From Actinomycetota bacterium (GTDB lineage Bacteria > Actinomycetota > Geothermincolia > Fen-727 > Anoxymicrobiaceae): DNA of 64,000 nt. The position numbers and the translations under genes are program-made. The stretch is taken from the NCBI GenBank assembly GCA_018896525.1, contig JAHIMR010000038.1, positions 1 to 64,000 on the forward strand, written 5' to 3'. Of this stretch, positions 50,173 to 59,123 are shown piece by piece. The first letter of the stretch is position 1. Every line of letters starts with the position of its first letter. A model generated the notes under the pieces. That model worked only from the letters and a program-made list of their open reading frames with translations, did no database searches and had not been told where the DNA came from.

Positions 50173-51420
50173 TCACCTCCGGGCGGCAAAGTGCCCCGTT
50201 CCATAGATACGGTTAAGCACCGAGAGCGTCGAAGCGCCGCTCCGGCAAGGCGCGCGACCGAGACGTACTCCTGTAGTACTTCGAGGGAGTGGAACGCAGC
50301 CGGTGTGGATGCAGCGGCGTTCGAATGCCAGCGTATCTATGGAGCGGGGTACTAAGATTGTTTCCACTACCTTGTCCGCGCGGGGAGAGATAACTGGTGG
50401 TTCACTCGACTCTTCGATCGCTCTTTCCGGGTCCTTGAGTCCATGGCCGGTGAGAATGCATACCGCCAACCGCCCGCTCTGGATAACCCCGGCTGCCCGC
50501 GCTTTCATCAGGCCCGCCACCGAGGCCGCGGACGCGGGTTCGACGAAGAGGCCCTCCATTTCCGCGAGCATGTGGTAGGCGTCCAGTATCTCCCGGTCGC
50601 TCACCATGTCTATCCGCCCGCCGGACTCGTCTGCGGCGTCGGTGGCCCCTTTCCACGAAGCGGGGTTCCCAATCCGTATGGCGGTAGCTATCGTCTCCGG
50701 GTCGTCAACAGGGTTGCCCAGGACTATCGGAGCGGCTCCCTCCGCCTGGAACCCCAGCATCCTGGGAAGCGTGTCAATTCGGCCGGCGTCGCGGTACTCG
50801 CGGTACCCTTTCCAGTAAGCGGTGATGTTCCCCGCGTTCCCCACCGGTATGGCATGAATGTCGGGGGCGCGGCCCAACCTTTCACAGATCTCGAAAGCCC
50901 CGGTCTTCTGGCCCTCGATCCGGTTCGGGTTGAGACTGTTTACCAGAACGAACGGGTTATCGCGCGCGACCTCGCGGACCACCGAGAGCGCGTCGTCGAA
51001 GTTGCCGTCCACCGCTATGACCTGGGCACCGTGCATCAACGCCTGGGATAGCTTTCCCATTGCTATCGCCCCCCTGGGTATCAACACCACGCACCTCATG
51101 CCACAGGCCGCCGAGTAGGCAGCCGCTGACGCGCTGGTGTTCCCGGTCGACGCGCAGATAACCGCGGTGGCGCCTTCCTCCAGCGCCTTGCTGACCGCGA
51201 CCGTCATTCCCCGGTCCTTGAACGATCCGGTGGGGTTCACCCCCTCGTACTTGAGATAAACGTCGAGATCGAGTCTCTCGGACAGTTGCCGCGCGTGTAT
51301 AAGCGGCGTGTTCCCCTCCAGCAACGTCACAACCGGCGTGTCCCCGTCCACCGGGAGGAACTCGCGGTACTCCTCTATCACCCCGCGCCACCTTGACCTG
51401 CCCTTTGAACGTTCCGCCAA
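50173..51420 (-). CDS. thrC: Threonine synthase with element-encoded C-terminal tail
   Basis: PLP enzyme making threonine from O-phosphohomoserine. 415 residues. [31 protein letters not shown] (PLP Lys), [44 protein letters not shown]. Homology ends about residue 355; the last 60 residues (from [12 protein letters not shown] to the end) are translated from the antisense strand of the 165-bp hairpin element at 50190-50353 plus a few bases beyond. The insertion removed the native stop. The active domain is intact. Confidence 0.93.
   Translation of the reverse strand: MAERSKGRSRWRGVIEEYREFLPVDGDTPVVTLLEGNTPLIHARQLSERLDLDVYLKYEGVNPTGSFKDRGMTVAVSKALEEGATAVICASTGNTSASAAAYSAACGMRCVVLIPRGAIAMGKLSQALMHGAQVIAVDGNFDDALSVVREVARDNPFVLVNSLNPNRIEGQKTGAFEICERLGRAPDIHAIPVGNAGNITAYWKGYREYRDAGRIDTLPRMLGFQAEGAAPIVLGNPVDDPETIATAIRIGNPASWKGATDAADESGGRIDMVSDREILDAYHMLAEMEGLFVEPASAASVAGLMKARAAGVIQSGRLAVCILTGHGLKDPERAIEESSEPPVISPRADKVVETILVPRSIDTLAFERRCIHTGCVPLPRSTTGVRLGRAPCRSGASTLSVLNRIYGTGHFAARR
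50190..50353 (+). repeat. 165-bp hairpin element, copy B (antisense to thrC)
   Basis: Arms AGTGCCCCGTTCC/GGAGCGGGGTACT and CCATAGATACG/CGTATCTATGG pair with two G-U positions only. Internal blocks shared with the other copies. Oriented opposite to thrC, whose 3' end it has overrun. Inner arms GTACTC/AGTAC form a further small hairpin. Confidence 0.9.
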
Positions 51421-51480
51421 TTACCTTTCCTTCCGTTCTGCCCGGAGGGCGACAGGAGTGTTGCCCCTCAAGAGTCTCCC

Positions 51481-52794
51481 CTACTCTGACTCCACCCTGA
51501 TAACACTGGGTATCTCCAGCACCACGTCCAGGCTCTCGAGCCTCTTCCTTGCCTCCTGGAAGTTCCGCTCCGTGACCTGGTGGGTTATCATGACGATCTG
51601 TGCGTTGTCACCGAATCCTTTCTGGACCACGCTCTCCAGGCTGACCTGGTTATCCCCGAATACCCCCGCTATCTGTGCCAGCACACCCGGGCGGTCCAGA
51701 ACCCTCAGCACCATATAGAAACGGGTCAGGGCATCGTCGATGGATTTCACGTTCGCCGCCCTCGACCAGTAGGAGCGTCGCGAGGTTGGCGGCCGGTCCA
51801 TGTTGCGCACGATATTGACCACGTCGCCCAGAACCGCGGTAGCGGTCGGCAGCGAGCCGGCGCCCTGTCCGTAAAACATCAGGTCCCCCACCGACTCGCC
51901 CGTAACGAAGATCGCGTTGAAGTTGCCGGATACGCTAGCCAGGGGGTGCTCCAGCGGAATCATCGTAGGATGGACGCGCGCCGAGATCCCGTCATCCTCG
52001 GAGATGGCCACGGCCAGCAGTTTGATCGCGTACCCCATTTCCCTGGCGTTCTCCAGGTCCTCGGGCCTTACTCCCTGTATGCCCTCCCGGTATACCTGGG
52101 TGTCGGTTACACCGGTGTTGAACGCTATCGAGCAGAGGATCGCGAGCTTGCTGGCGGCGTCCGCCCCCTCCACGTCTGCTCCCGGGTCGGCCTCCGCGAA
52201 ACCCAACTCCTGGGCCCCGGCAAGCGCCTCGGCGTAGGTGCTTCCCTCGTCGCTCATGCGGGTGAGTATGTAGTTCGTGGTTCCGTTGACGATGCCCATT
52301 ATCTTCTGAACGCGGTCCCCGCCCAGCGACTCCTCCAGCGGGCGGATGAGGGGGATGCCTCCCCCGACGCTCGCCTCGAACCTGACCTGTGAACCCGAGC
52401 GGGCCGCCTCCTCCATCAGTTCACGGCCGTGGCAGGCGATCAACTCCTTGTTGGCGGTAACCAGGTGCTTGCCCCGGCCGAGCACGTCCAGGGCGAACGA
52501 GCGGGCCTGTTCAATTCCGCCTATCAACTCGATAAAAACGTCTATCCCGGGATCCTGGAGCACGGCGGTGGCGTCGGTGGTCAAGAGCGACCTGTCGACC
52601 GGGAACGGCCGGGGTTCGTCAATCTGCTTGACCAGTATGCGCGATATGCGCAGGGGCCTTCCGGCAGCCATGGTCAGTAACCGTTCGTTCTTCCCGACAA
52701 GGTGAAACACCCCCGATCCGATGGTGCCACACCCCAAGAGGCCTATGTTTGCATGCTCTCCTGAATCAGCCATCCCAACTCCTTTGGGTCGCAT
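51481..52794 (-). CDS. hom: Homoserine dehydrogenase
   Basis: 437 residues. Reduces aspartate semialdehyde to homoserine. NAD(P) fold IGLLGCGTIGSGVFHL, catalytic domain with ANKELIACHGRE, SVGGGIPLIRPLEESLGGD, GTTNYILTRM, FAEADPGADVEGADAASKLA, and a C-terminal ACT regulatory domain (LDRPGVLAQIAGVFGDNQVS) that suggests threonine feedback. First gene of hom-thrC-apgM-sppA. Confidence 0.97.
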   Translation of the reverse strand: MRPKGVGMADSGEHANIGLLGCGTIGSGVFHLVGKNERLLTMAAGRPLRISRILVKQIDEPRPFPVDRSLLTTDATAVLQDPGIDVFIELIGGIEQARSFALDVLGRGKHLVTANKELIACHGRELMEEAARSGSQVRFEASVGGGIPLIRPLEESLGGDRVQKIMGIVNGTTNYILTRMSDEGSTYAEALAGAQELGFAEADPGADVEGADAASKLAILCSIAFNTGVTDTQVYREGIQGVRPEDLENAREMGYAIKLLAVAISEDDGISARVHPTMIPLEHPLASVSGNFNAIFVTGESVGDLMFYGQGAGSLPTATAVLGDVVNIVRNMDRPPTSRRSYWSRAANVKSIDDALTRFYMVLRVLDRPGVLAQIAGVFGDNQVSLESVVQKGFGDNAQIVMITHQVTERNFQEARKRLESLDVVLEIPSVIRVESE

Positions 52795-53135
52795 CCACTG
52801 ATGAGATTATCACAATTGGGGACATCACGCCCCCGCCGCTTCCGCACGGCCTTCCCCGGACCACCCGCTACCCCTCGAACAGAGAATGGGACACCCGGGA
52901 ACTGCCGGGTAAGGCGCTCACCCGCTATGGTATACTTAGTGCCTCGTTCCATAAACACGGTTAAGCACCGAGAGCGTCGAAGCGCCGCTCCGGCAAGGCG
53001 CACGACTGAGTTGTACTCTTGGAGTACTTCGAGGGAGCGGAACGCAGCCGGAGTGGATGCAGCGGCGTTCGAATGCCAGCGTGTTTATGGAGCGGGGTGC
53101 TTGGCTCCACTTTGCAGAAGGACAGGTGAGTTGGA
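52795..53135. promoter_or_regulatory. Divergent region between hom and the HPS-RraA fusion
   Basis: About 340 bp. On the plus strand an extended -10, TG-G-TATACT at 52928-52936, precedes the hairpin element directly; no good -35 is visible, as expected of extended -10 promoters. The element occupies the transcript leader, and AGGTGAG (53124-53130) lies 5 nt before the TTG start at 53136. Confidence 0.65.
52938..53100 (+). repeat. 165-bp hairpin element, copy A (leader of HPS-RraA)
   Basis: Arms AGTGCCTCGTTCC/GGAGCGGGGTGCT pair with four differences from perfect complementarity, all of them G-U in plus-strand RNA; the second stem is CCATAAACACG/CGTGTTTATGG, differing from copy B at two positions with both arms changed. 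Starts 2 bp after a -10 box and ends ~36 bp before the start codon, in the gene's direction. Confidence 0.9.
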
Positions 53136-54425
53136 TTGAAACAGATACTTCAGGTTGCCCTTGATTTCGTGGATCTGGAGCGCGCGGTGGATGTGTGCCG
53201 CGAGGCGCTCGAGGGAGGCGCGGACTGGATCGAGGTGGGGACGCCGCTCATCAAGAGCGAGGGCCTGAATGCCGTTCGGGTCATGCGCCGGGAGTTCCCC
53301 GATCGCAAGATAATTGCCGACATGAAGACGATAGACGCCGGAAGGACCGAGGTAGAGTGCGCCGCCAAGGCGGGCGCGAACATCATAGACGTCCTTGGAA
53401 CGTCGTCAGACGAGACAATCGCGGAGTGCGTCGACGCGGCCCGTAATTACGGCGCCGAGATCGCGGTGGACATGATAGAGGTCGCTGACCCGGTGTCCCG
53501 CGCCCGGGCTGCCGAGGAGGCCGGCGCCGACTACATTGCGGTCCACACCGCCATCGACGTCCAGATGGCCGGCGGCGACCCTTTCGACGTGCTGGAGCAC
53601 GTTTGCGAGGCCGTTGATATTCCCGTTGCCTGCGCCGGGGGCATCAACTCCGAAACCGCCGCCCAGGCGATCTCTCACGGTGCGGGTATTATCATCGTCG
53701 GGGGGGCCATCATCAAGTCATCCGACGCCCGTAAGGCCGCCGCCGAGATAAAGGAATCCATGGTATCGGGGGTTCCAAAGGCAACGCGGCTATACAGGCG
53801 CGTAGACGATAGCAGCATCCGGAATGCCCTGGAGATGGTCTCCACCGCGAATATCTCCGACGCCATGCACCGGTCAGGAGATCTGTCGGGCCTTCGCCCG
53901 GTGTCACCGGGCACAAAGATGGTCGGGCCCGTGGTGACGGTGCGCACCTATCCCGGTGACTGGGCAAAGCCGGTCGAAGCGATAGACGTCGCCGGTGAGG
54001 GTGACGTCATAGTGATCGACGCCTGCGGCTCCGGCCCCGCGATGTGGGGAGAACTGGCGACCCACTCTTCCAGGCAGCGGAAGCTCTCCGGCGTGGTGGC
54101 CGACGGCGCGGTACGGGACACACCGGAGATAAGGGAGATGGGCTTCCCGGTATGGACCCGGTTGATCATGCCGACCGCCGGTGAGCCGAAGGGCTTCGGT
54201 GAAATCAATGTGCCTATCAAGATAAGCGGAATAAGGATACACCCGGGGGACTGGGCGGTAGGCGACGATGACGGCGTGGTCATAATCCCCAAGGCCCGCG
54301 CCGCGGAGTTTGCCAACCGGGCGATGGACGTCCTCGAGAAAGAGAACCGCCTGCGCGGTGAGATCAACCGGGGCAGTACTCTCAGCCAGGTCGCTTACCT
54401 GGAGAAGTGGGAAAAGAAGAAGTAG
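53136..54425 (+). CDS. 3-hexulose-6-phosphate synthase fused to an RraA-like domain
   Basis: 429 residues. The first ~210 are HPS/KGPDC: QVALDFVDLERAVDVC, WIEVGTPLIKSEG, IIADMKTIDAGRTE (Asp-Lys-Asp catalytic motif) and VACAGGINSETA. The rest is RraA-like: ANISDAMHRSG, VVTVRTYPGDWAKP, GDVIVIDACGSGPAMWGEL, GVVADGAVRDTPEI. This fusion is known in archaea and some bacteria and is thought to serve ribose-5-P formation; the RraA part may act as an aldolase. No 6-phospho-3-hexuloisomerase is in the window. TTG start with AGGTGAG upstream. Confidence 0.93.
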   Translation: MKQILQVALDFVDLERAVDVCREALEGGADWIEVGTPLIKSEGLNAVRVMRREFPDRKIIADMKTIDAGRTEVECAAKAGANIIDVLGTSSDETIAECVDAARNYGAEIAVDMIEVADPVSRARAAEEAGADYIAVHTAIDVQMAGGDPFDVLEHVCEAVDIPVACAGGINSETAAQAISHGAGIIIVGGAIIKSSDARKAAAEIKESMVSGVPKATRLYRRVDDSSIRNALEMVSTANISDAMHRSGDLSGLRPVSPGTKMVGPVVTVRTYPGDWAKPVEAIDVAGEGDVIVIDACGSGPAMWGELATHSSRQRKLSGVVADGAVRDTPEIREMGFPVWTRLIMPTAGEPKGFGEINVPIKISGIRIHPGDWAVGDDDGVVIIPKARAAEFANRAMDVLEKENRLRGEINRGSTLSQVAYLEKWEKKK

Positions 54426-54441
54426 TGAAGACTTGGCGAAC

Positions 54442-55656
54442 ATGACAGAGAATCACTCCTACGGCAGGCCTGTGACCTTTCTTGAGGGAATCCTCAACGT
54501 GATGGACGTGGTAGCGCGAAGGATCGTTGATTTCATACCGCTGGGTATAGGCGTCCGCAACGCGGTAAGGTCCACCGGCGGCGGCCTCATCGGGTGGGAA
54601 CAGACCCGCGAGGTCGCGGTGGCGACACTGAGGCTCCAGCAGGACACGCCGGATCCGATCGCCCCCGAGATGATCGAGCAGTACCAGGTCATGCTGAAGA
54701 ACGCCGGGCGGCTGGTCGCCGAGTACACGGGCCTGGAGGTGTCCGGCCTCCCCGACAGGGTGATGGTCTTCAGCCAGGAGGATTGGATCGACGCCAACAT
54801 CGTGTCTTTCCGCTTCCTGTTCGACCCCATATCCGACAAGTACGTGAATGCGATGAAGGAGGCCGAGCTGGGTCAGCCCGGCCGTTCGCCAAACCCCAGG
54901 GCCCAACGTATCGCCCACGCGATGCTGACGGTCCAGGTGGGGATCATCATGGGGTACATGGCCCGGAACGTTCTCGGCCAGTTCGACCTGTCACTCCCGG
55001 AGCCGGATGAAGGTGGAAAGCTCTACGTGGTTGAGGCGAATCTACGACGGATCGACACGGATCTCGGCCTCCATCCCCGGGAGTTCCGCCAGTGGATAAC
55101 GCTCCACGAGGTCACCCACTCCTTCGAGTTTCACTGCAACGACTGGTTAAGAGCGTATATCGCCTCCACCATGCAGGAGTACCTGGACACGATCGACTGG
55201 CGCGGGCTTTCCCGGCCCGGATTCCTGGGCAAGATAAGGGAGAACAATATACGAAAAGACGACGCCCTCAAGGCCGGGGGACTGCTCGCCCTTATAGCCA
55301 CCCCGGAGCAAAGGGATATCCTGCGCCGCATGCAGGCCGTCATGTCCGTGCTGGAAGGATACTCCAATCACGTCATGGACCAGGTTGGAAAAGACCTCCT
55401 GGCGACGTACGACTCCATGAAGGAACGGTTCGAGCGCCGGAAAGAACACCGGAGCGGTGCGGAGAAGCTTTTCCGGCGGCTCATAGGCATCGAACTGAAG
55501 CTACAGCAGTATAAGATCGGCCAGGCGTTCGTGGACGAGGTCGTCCGGCAAGAGGGCCTCGCTTTTCTGAACCGGGTCTGGGAAAGCCCCGACATGATGC
55601 CCTCTCTCGACGAAGTCATGAAACCGTCCCTGTGGATCGAACGGATGTCCGTGTAA
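54442..55656 (+). CDS. DUF2342 zinc-dependent metallopeptidase-like protein
   Basis: 404 residues of the actinobacterial DUF2342 family, sometimes annotated as coenzyme F420 biosynthesis-associated. The zincin motif HEVTHSFEFH at the centre of WITLHEVTHSFEF supplies the two His and Glu; RLVAEYTGLEVSG, AHAMLTVQVGIIMGYMARNVLGQFDL and VLEGYSNHVMDQVG are typical family blocks. Substrate unknown. 16 bp after the HPS-RraA gene, so likely co-transcribed. Its presence is the best taxonomic pointer to Actinomycetota here. Confidence 0.92.
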   Translation: MTENHSYGRPVTFLEGILNVMDVVARRIVDFIPLGIGVRNAVRSTGGGLIGWEQTREVAVATLRLQQDTPDPIAPEMIEQYQVMLKNAGRLVAEYTGLEVSGLPDRVMVFSQEDWIDANIVSFRFLFDPISDKYVNAMKEAELGQPGRSPNPRAQRIAHAMLTVQVGIIMGYMARNVLGQFDLSLPEPDEGGKLYVVEANLRRIDTDLGLHPREFRQWITLHEVTHSFEFHCNDWLRAYIASTMQEYLDTIDWRGLSRPGFLGKIRENNIRKDDALKAGGLLALIATPEQRDILRRMQAVMSVLEGYSNHVMDQVGKDLLATYDSMKERFERRKEHRSGAEKLFRRLIGIELKLQQYKIGQAFVDEVVRQEGLAFLNRVWESPDMMPSLDEVMKPSLWIERMSV

Positions 55657-56045
55657 CACGCCCTCGGGCCGTTGCATAGTGGGGTGTGTCTCCCTTGTAG
55701 TACGTCTTTTTTGCGCCAATGGTGCCAGGCACCATTGGCGCATTTTGTGGTTTTTGTTTATTAGGGAGGGAGGGGTCTCGCCCTGGGGCTGTTGCATAGT
55801 GGGGTGTTTCTCCCTTGTAGCGCCGGGGGAGAGGTCCCGCCCCTGGGCATATGCATTGCGGGGCGTGGGTTCAAGCAGAGTTTTGAACGTCACATGCCTT
55901 GGCGTACCTTGTCTGACCGCCGCTTGTGTGACGCGTGGGGTCAGGCCTTCTGGCCATCAGTTCATTTTCTGACATCGCTATAAGGCCTTACCCCACTAGT
56001 TGGCCATCCTACCCCACTGGTTGGCCATCTTTCCCCACCAGGTGG
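55657..56045. repeat. Composite intergenic repeat, inverted copy of 35196-35385
   Basis: About 390 bp without a gene. 55715-55930, read on the minus strand, matches the 35196-35385 block (shared words such as CATGTGACGTTCAA, CTTGAACCCACGCCCC, CAATGCATATGCCC, GAGACCCCTCCCTC, AATAAACAAAA), with an extra ~45-bp insertion. It includes a 31-bp palindrome (55712-55742), a GGGGTCAGGCCTT hairpin (55937-55994) and a run of three TACCCCACTRGTTGGCC-like units (55990-56045). Confidence 0.8.
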
Positions 56046-56486
56046 CTATTTATTACGCTCAATGGCGTTTTTATAACCTTCAAGCGCGAAGCAGATTGCC
56101 CGGTCGAAGTACAGGACTACCTTGTTGTTCAACTCCAGCGCCCTGTAGACCTCCAGGTTCGTGGTCATGATCCCCTGCTCCAGCAGGTGCAGCCAGAGGT
56201 AGCGCTTGATCAGCACCAGGACCATCACCACCTCTTCCATCCGAAAACCCTTATTGTACAGGGACTCCCCGAACACCTCGTATGTGTACTTGACATCCTT
56301 GTCGCTGGACGGCGTCAGCCAGTAACCAAGTTTTCTGTAGATGTTGGTCGCCATCTCCAGGCCCTCTTCCTCGGAGATGTTCTTGAAGCCGGGCGTGTAC
56401 TGCGAACCCTTGACGTCCCGGTACCACGTCTTGGCAATCGCTTCGGCCCGGCTCTCGATTATCGCGACAAGCTGTTCCTCGAGCAT
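56046..56486 (-). CDS. RsbRD N-terminal-like sensor protein
   Basis: 146 residues, all helical, matching the RsbRD N-terminal (RsbT co-antagonist sensor) pattern: MLEEQLVAIIESRAEAIAKTWYRDV, YRKLGYWLTPSSD, and VVMVLVLIKRYLWLHLLEQG. No STAS domain is attached, so it is a stand-alone sensor-like module. May feed a stress phosphorelay or bind a small molecule; no partner is encoded beside it. Confidence 0.75.
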   Translation of the reverse strand: MLEEQLVAIIESRAEAIAKTWYRDVKGSQYTPGFKNISEEEGLEMATNIYRKLGYWLTPSSDKDVKYTYEVFGESLYNKGFRMEEVVMVLVLIKRYLWLHLLEQGIMTTNLEVYRALELNNKVVLYFDRAICFALEGYKNAIERNK

Positions 56487-56548
56487 TACTCCCCCGTGCT
56501 ATCCTCGTACCATTACATTCAGATTATCGGCCAGCGGGTGCCTGTCAG

Positions 56549-57070
56549 TCAATCGCCCGGCCGCTCGACGGCACACTCGGAGACGTCACCGGCGGCGACC
56601 TCCAGCGCGTGGGGCACGGCGGCCATTACTGCTTCGAGGCACTCGCGAGCACCCTTTGGGCTCCCCGGGAGGTTTATTATGAGGGTCCGCCCCTTCAAGC
56701 CGCAGACCGCCCTGGATATCATCGCGTGCGGGGTAACCTTGAGACTCTCCGCCCTCATCGCCTCGGCCATGCCCGGCACCTCGCGGTCAATGACCTCCAT
56801 CGTCGCCTCCGGCGTCACGTCTCTCGGCGAAACCCCGGTGCCGCCCGTCGTGACCACCAGGTTGAATCCCTCCTCGCAAAGGTCGCGGAGAAGTTGCTTC
56901 AGTTCCGCGCGTTCGTCGGCCACTATCACAACCCGCGGCACATCAATGCCGGCATCCTCCAGAATCTCGCGCAGCGCCGGCCCGCTCTCATCCTCCCTCT
57001 CCCCGACCGACCCCCTGTCGGACACGGTCACGACCGCGGCGGTGTACTTCACCTTCGTACCGTCGGGCAT
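56549..57070 (-). CDS. Molybdopterin adenylyltransferase (MoaB/Mog family)
   Basis: 173 residues from ATG 57070. Adenylates molybdopterin before metal insertion. Motifs AAVVTVSDRGSVGERED, LVVTTGGTGVSPRDVTPEAT and TLIINLPGSPKGARECLEAV. Upstream frame to 57253 crosses GGTGCC repeats and is not coding. Part of the molybdenum/tungsten cofactor cluster. Confidence 0.95.
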   Translation of the reverse strand: MPDGTKVKYTAAVVTVSDRGSVGEREDESGPALREILEDAGIDVPRVVIVADERAELKQLLRDLCEEGFNLVVTTGGTGVSPRDVTPEATMEVIDREVPGMAEAMRAESLKVTPHAMISRAVCGLKGRTLIINLPGSPKGARECLEAVMAAVPHALEVAAGDVSECAVERPGD

Positions 57071-57159
57071 CTCAATCCCTCCACCTTCTTGCGTTTGGTG
57101 CCTGTCACCGTTGTTGCGTTTTGCACCGATGGTGCCTGGCACCTCTGCGTCATTTTGGT
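57071..57159. repeat. GGTGCCTGTCACC and GGTGCCTGGCACC repeat pair
   Basis: Between mog and the MOSC gene lie TTGCGTTTGGTGCCTGTCACC and, after TTGCGTTTTGCACC, GATGGTGCCTGGCACC followed by TGCGTCATTTT, members of the dispersed palindrome family. Confidence 0.65.
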
Positions 57160-57606
57160 TCAGTCGTGCCTGATTACCTTGATTTCGTCGCCTCTGGCTA
57201 TCTCCCCGCCCTCCAGCACGCGGGCGAAGACCCCTTCGCCGGGCATAACGCATTCACCAACCTTGTAGTAGATCGCGCAAGGCTTACTGCATTCCTTCCC
57301 CACCTGGGTCACCTCCAGTACGACCGTCTCTCCAACCCCGAGCCGTTTCCCAACCGGCAAAGACGCCAGGTCGATGCCCCTGGTGGTCATGTTCTCCCCG
57401 AAGGCGCCCGGGCCCACCTCGAGCCCTTTCACCCTCATCCTGTCGATGCTTTCCTCCGCCAGGAGGCTGACCTGCCGGTGCCAATCTCCCCCGTGCGCGT
57501 CCCCCTCCAGCCCGAACCCGGCAACCACCTTTCTCCGGCCGACATCGTGCTTGGATTCGCCGGTGTCCTCTGAAACGTTGACCGATATCACCTGTCCGTT
57601 CCCCAC
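57160..57606 (-). CDS. MOSC domain protein
   Basis: 148-residue stand-alone MOSC domain: GQVISVNVSEDTGE, GLEGDAHGGDWHRQVSLLAEES, VGPGAFGENMTTRGIDL and KPCAIYYKVGECVMPGEGVF. Single-domain MOSC proteins often sit with mog and moaC and are thought to move sulfur or bind the molybdenum cofactor. The Cys in KPCAIY is conserved in the family. Confidence 0.93.
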   Translation of the reverse strand: MGNGQVISVNVSEDTGESKHDVGRRKVVAGFGLEGDAHGGDWHRQVSLLAEESIDRMRVKGLEVGPGAFGENMTTRGIDLASLPVGKRLGVGETVVLEVTQVGKECSKPCAIYYKVGECVMPGEGVFARVLEGGEIARGDEIKVIRHD

Positions 57607-57609
57607 TGC

Positions 57610-58110
57610 TCACCCCTCCCTGTTCCAGGTCCCGGACTTACCCCCGGACTTGTAGACAAGCCGGAGTGACGTTATCTCCACCCCGCGCTCGACCGCCTTG
57701 CACATGTCGTAGATGGTCAACGCCGCTATACCTGCCGCCACCAGCGCCTCCATCTCCACCCCGGTCCTGTCAGTGGCCCGGGCCAGCGCATCGACCCTTA
57801 CCCGCGACGGGCCCTCGTCAATGTGGAAATCGACTTCCACCGAGTCCAGGCGGATCGGGTGGCACAGCGGTATCAGCTCCGCGGTCCTCTTCGCGGCATT
57901 GATCCCCGCGATGCGTGCGGTGGCGAAGACATCACCCTTGGGGAGCGACCCTGAGGTGATGAGCTCAAACGTTTCGGAACTCATCGACACCCACGCTTCC
58001 GCCCGGGCCTTCCGCGCGGTCACCTCCTTCTCTCCCACGTCCACCATCCTCGCCGCGCCCGACTCGTCCAGGTGGGACAGTGAATCGGGTCCGTTCCTCT
58101 CTTCAGGCAT
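57610..58110 (-). CDS. moaC: Cyclic pyranopterin monophosphate synthase
   Basis: 166 residues, complete. With MoaA makes the first pterin of the cofactor pathway. [48 protein letters not shown] and [20 protein letters not shown] with DMCKAVERG. Lies 3 bp upstream of the MOSC gene. Confidence 0.97.
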   Translation of the reverse strand: MPEERNGPDSLSHLDESGAARMVDVGEKEVTARKARAEAWVSMSSETFELITSGSLPKGDVFATARIAGINAAKRTAELIPLCHPIRLDSVEVDFHIDEGPSRVRVDALARATDRTGVEMEALVAAGIAALTIYDMCKAVERGVEITSLRLVYKSGGKSGTWNREG

Positions 58111-58115
58111 CTCCC

Positions 58116-59123
58116 TTACCCCCCTATCCTGGACATATGGTCACCGGCCCGCATCCGGGTACCGCTCTTCGGCTTATTGCCGCCTTCCCTGGCCTTGCGC
58201 TCGAGCTCCTCGTCTATTATCTCACGGAGCCGGCCGGCGTTGGCCCCGGCCCTTATCTCCCGCTTCACGTCTACGCCGTTTCGGTCAAACAGGCACGTCA
58301 GCATCCGTCCGTCGGCGGATATCCGGAGCCGGTTGCACGACGAGCAGAAGTGGAAGGAAACCGGTGATATGAAGCCGATAGTCCCCGCCGCTCCCGGGAA
58401 CGTGAAGCAGCTCGCGGTGCTGGCGGGGCCCCAACCCTCGGGGGCTTCGCCTTCCTCCAGTCGCACGACCTCCTCCAGCCGGCTCTTGATCTCCTCCCCC
58501 GGGATGAACCACCTTCCGGGTTCGTTGAAGTAAGGCATGTACTCTATGAATCGGACGTGCACCGGCAGTTCCCGCGTCAGGTCGGCGAACGGCCCGGGGT
58601 CGTCGTTCACCCCTCTGAGCGTCACCACGTTTACCTTTACCGGCCCGAGGCCTGCGTCTATCGCAGCGCGGAGCCCGGCAAGCGCGCCGGCAAGGCCCCC
58701 CACCCTGGTTATGGCCCGATACCGCTCCGGGTCCAGTGAATCGATGCTGACGTTGACCCGACTCAAGCCGGCCTCCTTGAGGTCGCCGGCGTAGCGGGCC
58801 AGCAGCAGGCCGTTAGTTGTCAGGGAAACCTTCAGCCCGGGGTCTATCGACGTAAGCATCCGCACGAACTCTACCGCCCCCTTACGCACCAGCGGTTCGC
58901 CCCCGGTCACCCTCACCCTGCCGATTCCGGACGAGACCGCCGCCCGGGTGAAGAGTTCCAGCTCCTCGTAGGTCATTATCTCCCGGTGCGACAGGCAGGA
59001 GACCCCATCCGCGGGCATGCAGTAGATACAGCGAAGGTTGCACCTGTCGGTTATTGATATGCGAAGGTAATCCACGACCGGACCACCGGCCGCCTCGAAC
59101 CCCTGCTTCACGCCTGTCGTCAT
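58116..59123 (-). CDS. moaA: GTP 3',8-cyclase MoaA
   Basis: 335 residues. Radical SAM enzyme converting GTP to 3',8-cyclo-[23 protein letters not shown] carries the CxxxCxxC cluster; the second cluster is at [34 protein letters not shown] is present. Overlaps the MoeA-fusion gene by 4 bp. Confidence 0.97.
   Translation of the reverse strand: MTTGVKQGFEAAGGPVVDYLRISITDRCNLRCIYCMPADGVSCLSHREIMTYEELELFTRAAVSSGIGRVRVTGGEPLVRKGAVEFVRMLTSIDPGLKVSLTTNGLLLARYAGDLKEAGLSRVNVSIDSLDPERYRAITRVGGLAGALAGLRAAIDAGLGPVKVNVVTLRGVNDDPGPFADLTRELPVHVRFIEYMPYFNEPGRWFIPGEEIKSRLEEVVRLEEGEAPEGWGPASTASCFTFPGAAGTIGFISPVSFHFCSSCNRLRISADGRMLTCLFDRNGVDVKREIRAGANAGRLREIIDEELERKAREGGNKPKSGTRMRAGDHMSRIGG

Noticed and set aside
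55990..56045. CRISPR-like array from tandem TACCCCACTGGTTGGCC units
   Set aside because: Only three short, imperfect, directly adjacent units without spacers; they are part of the composite repeat.
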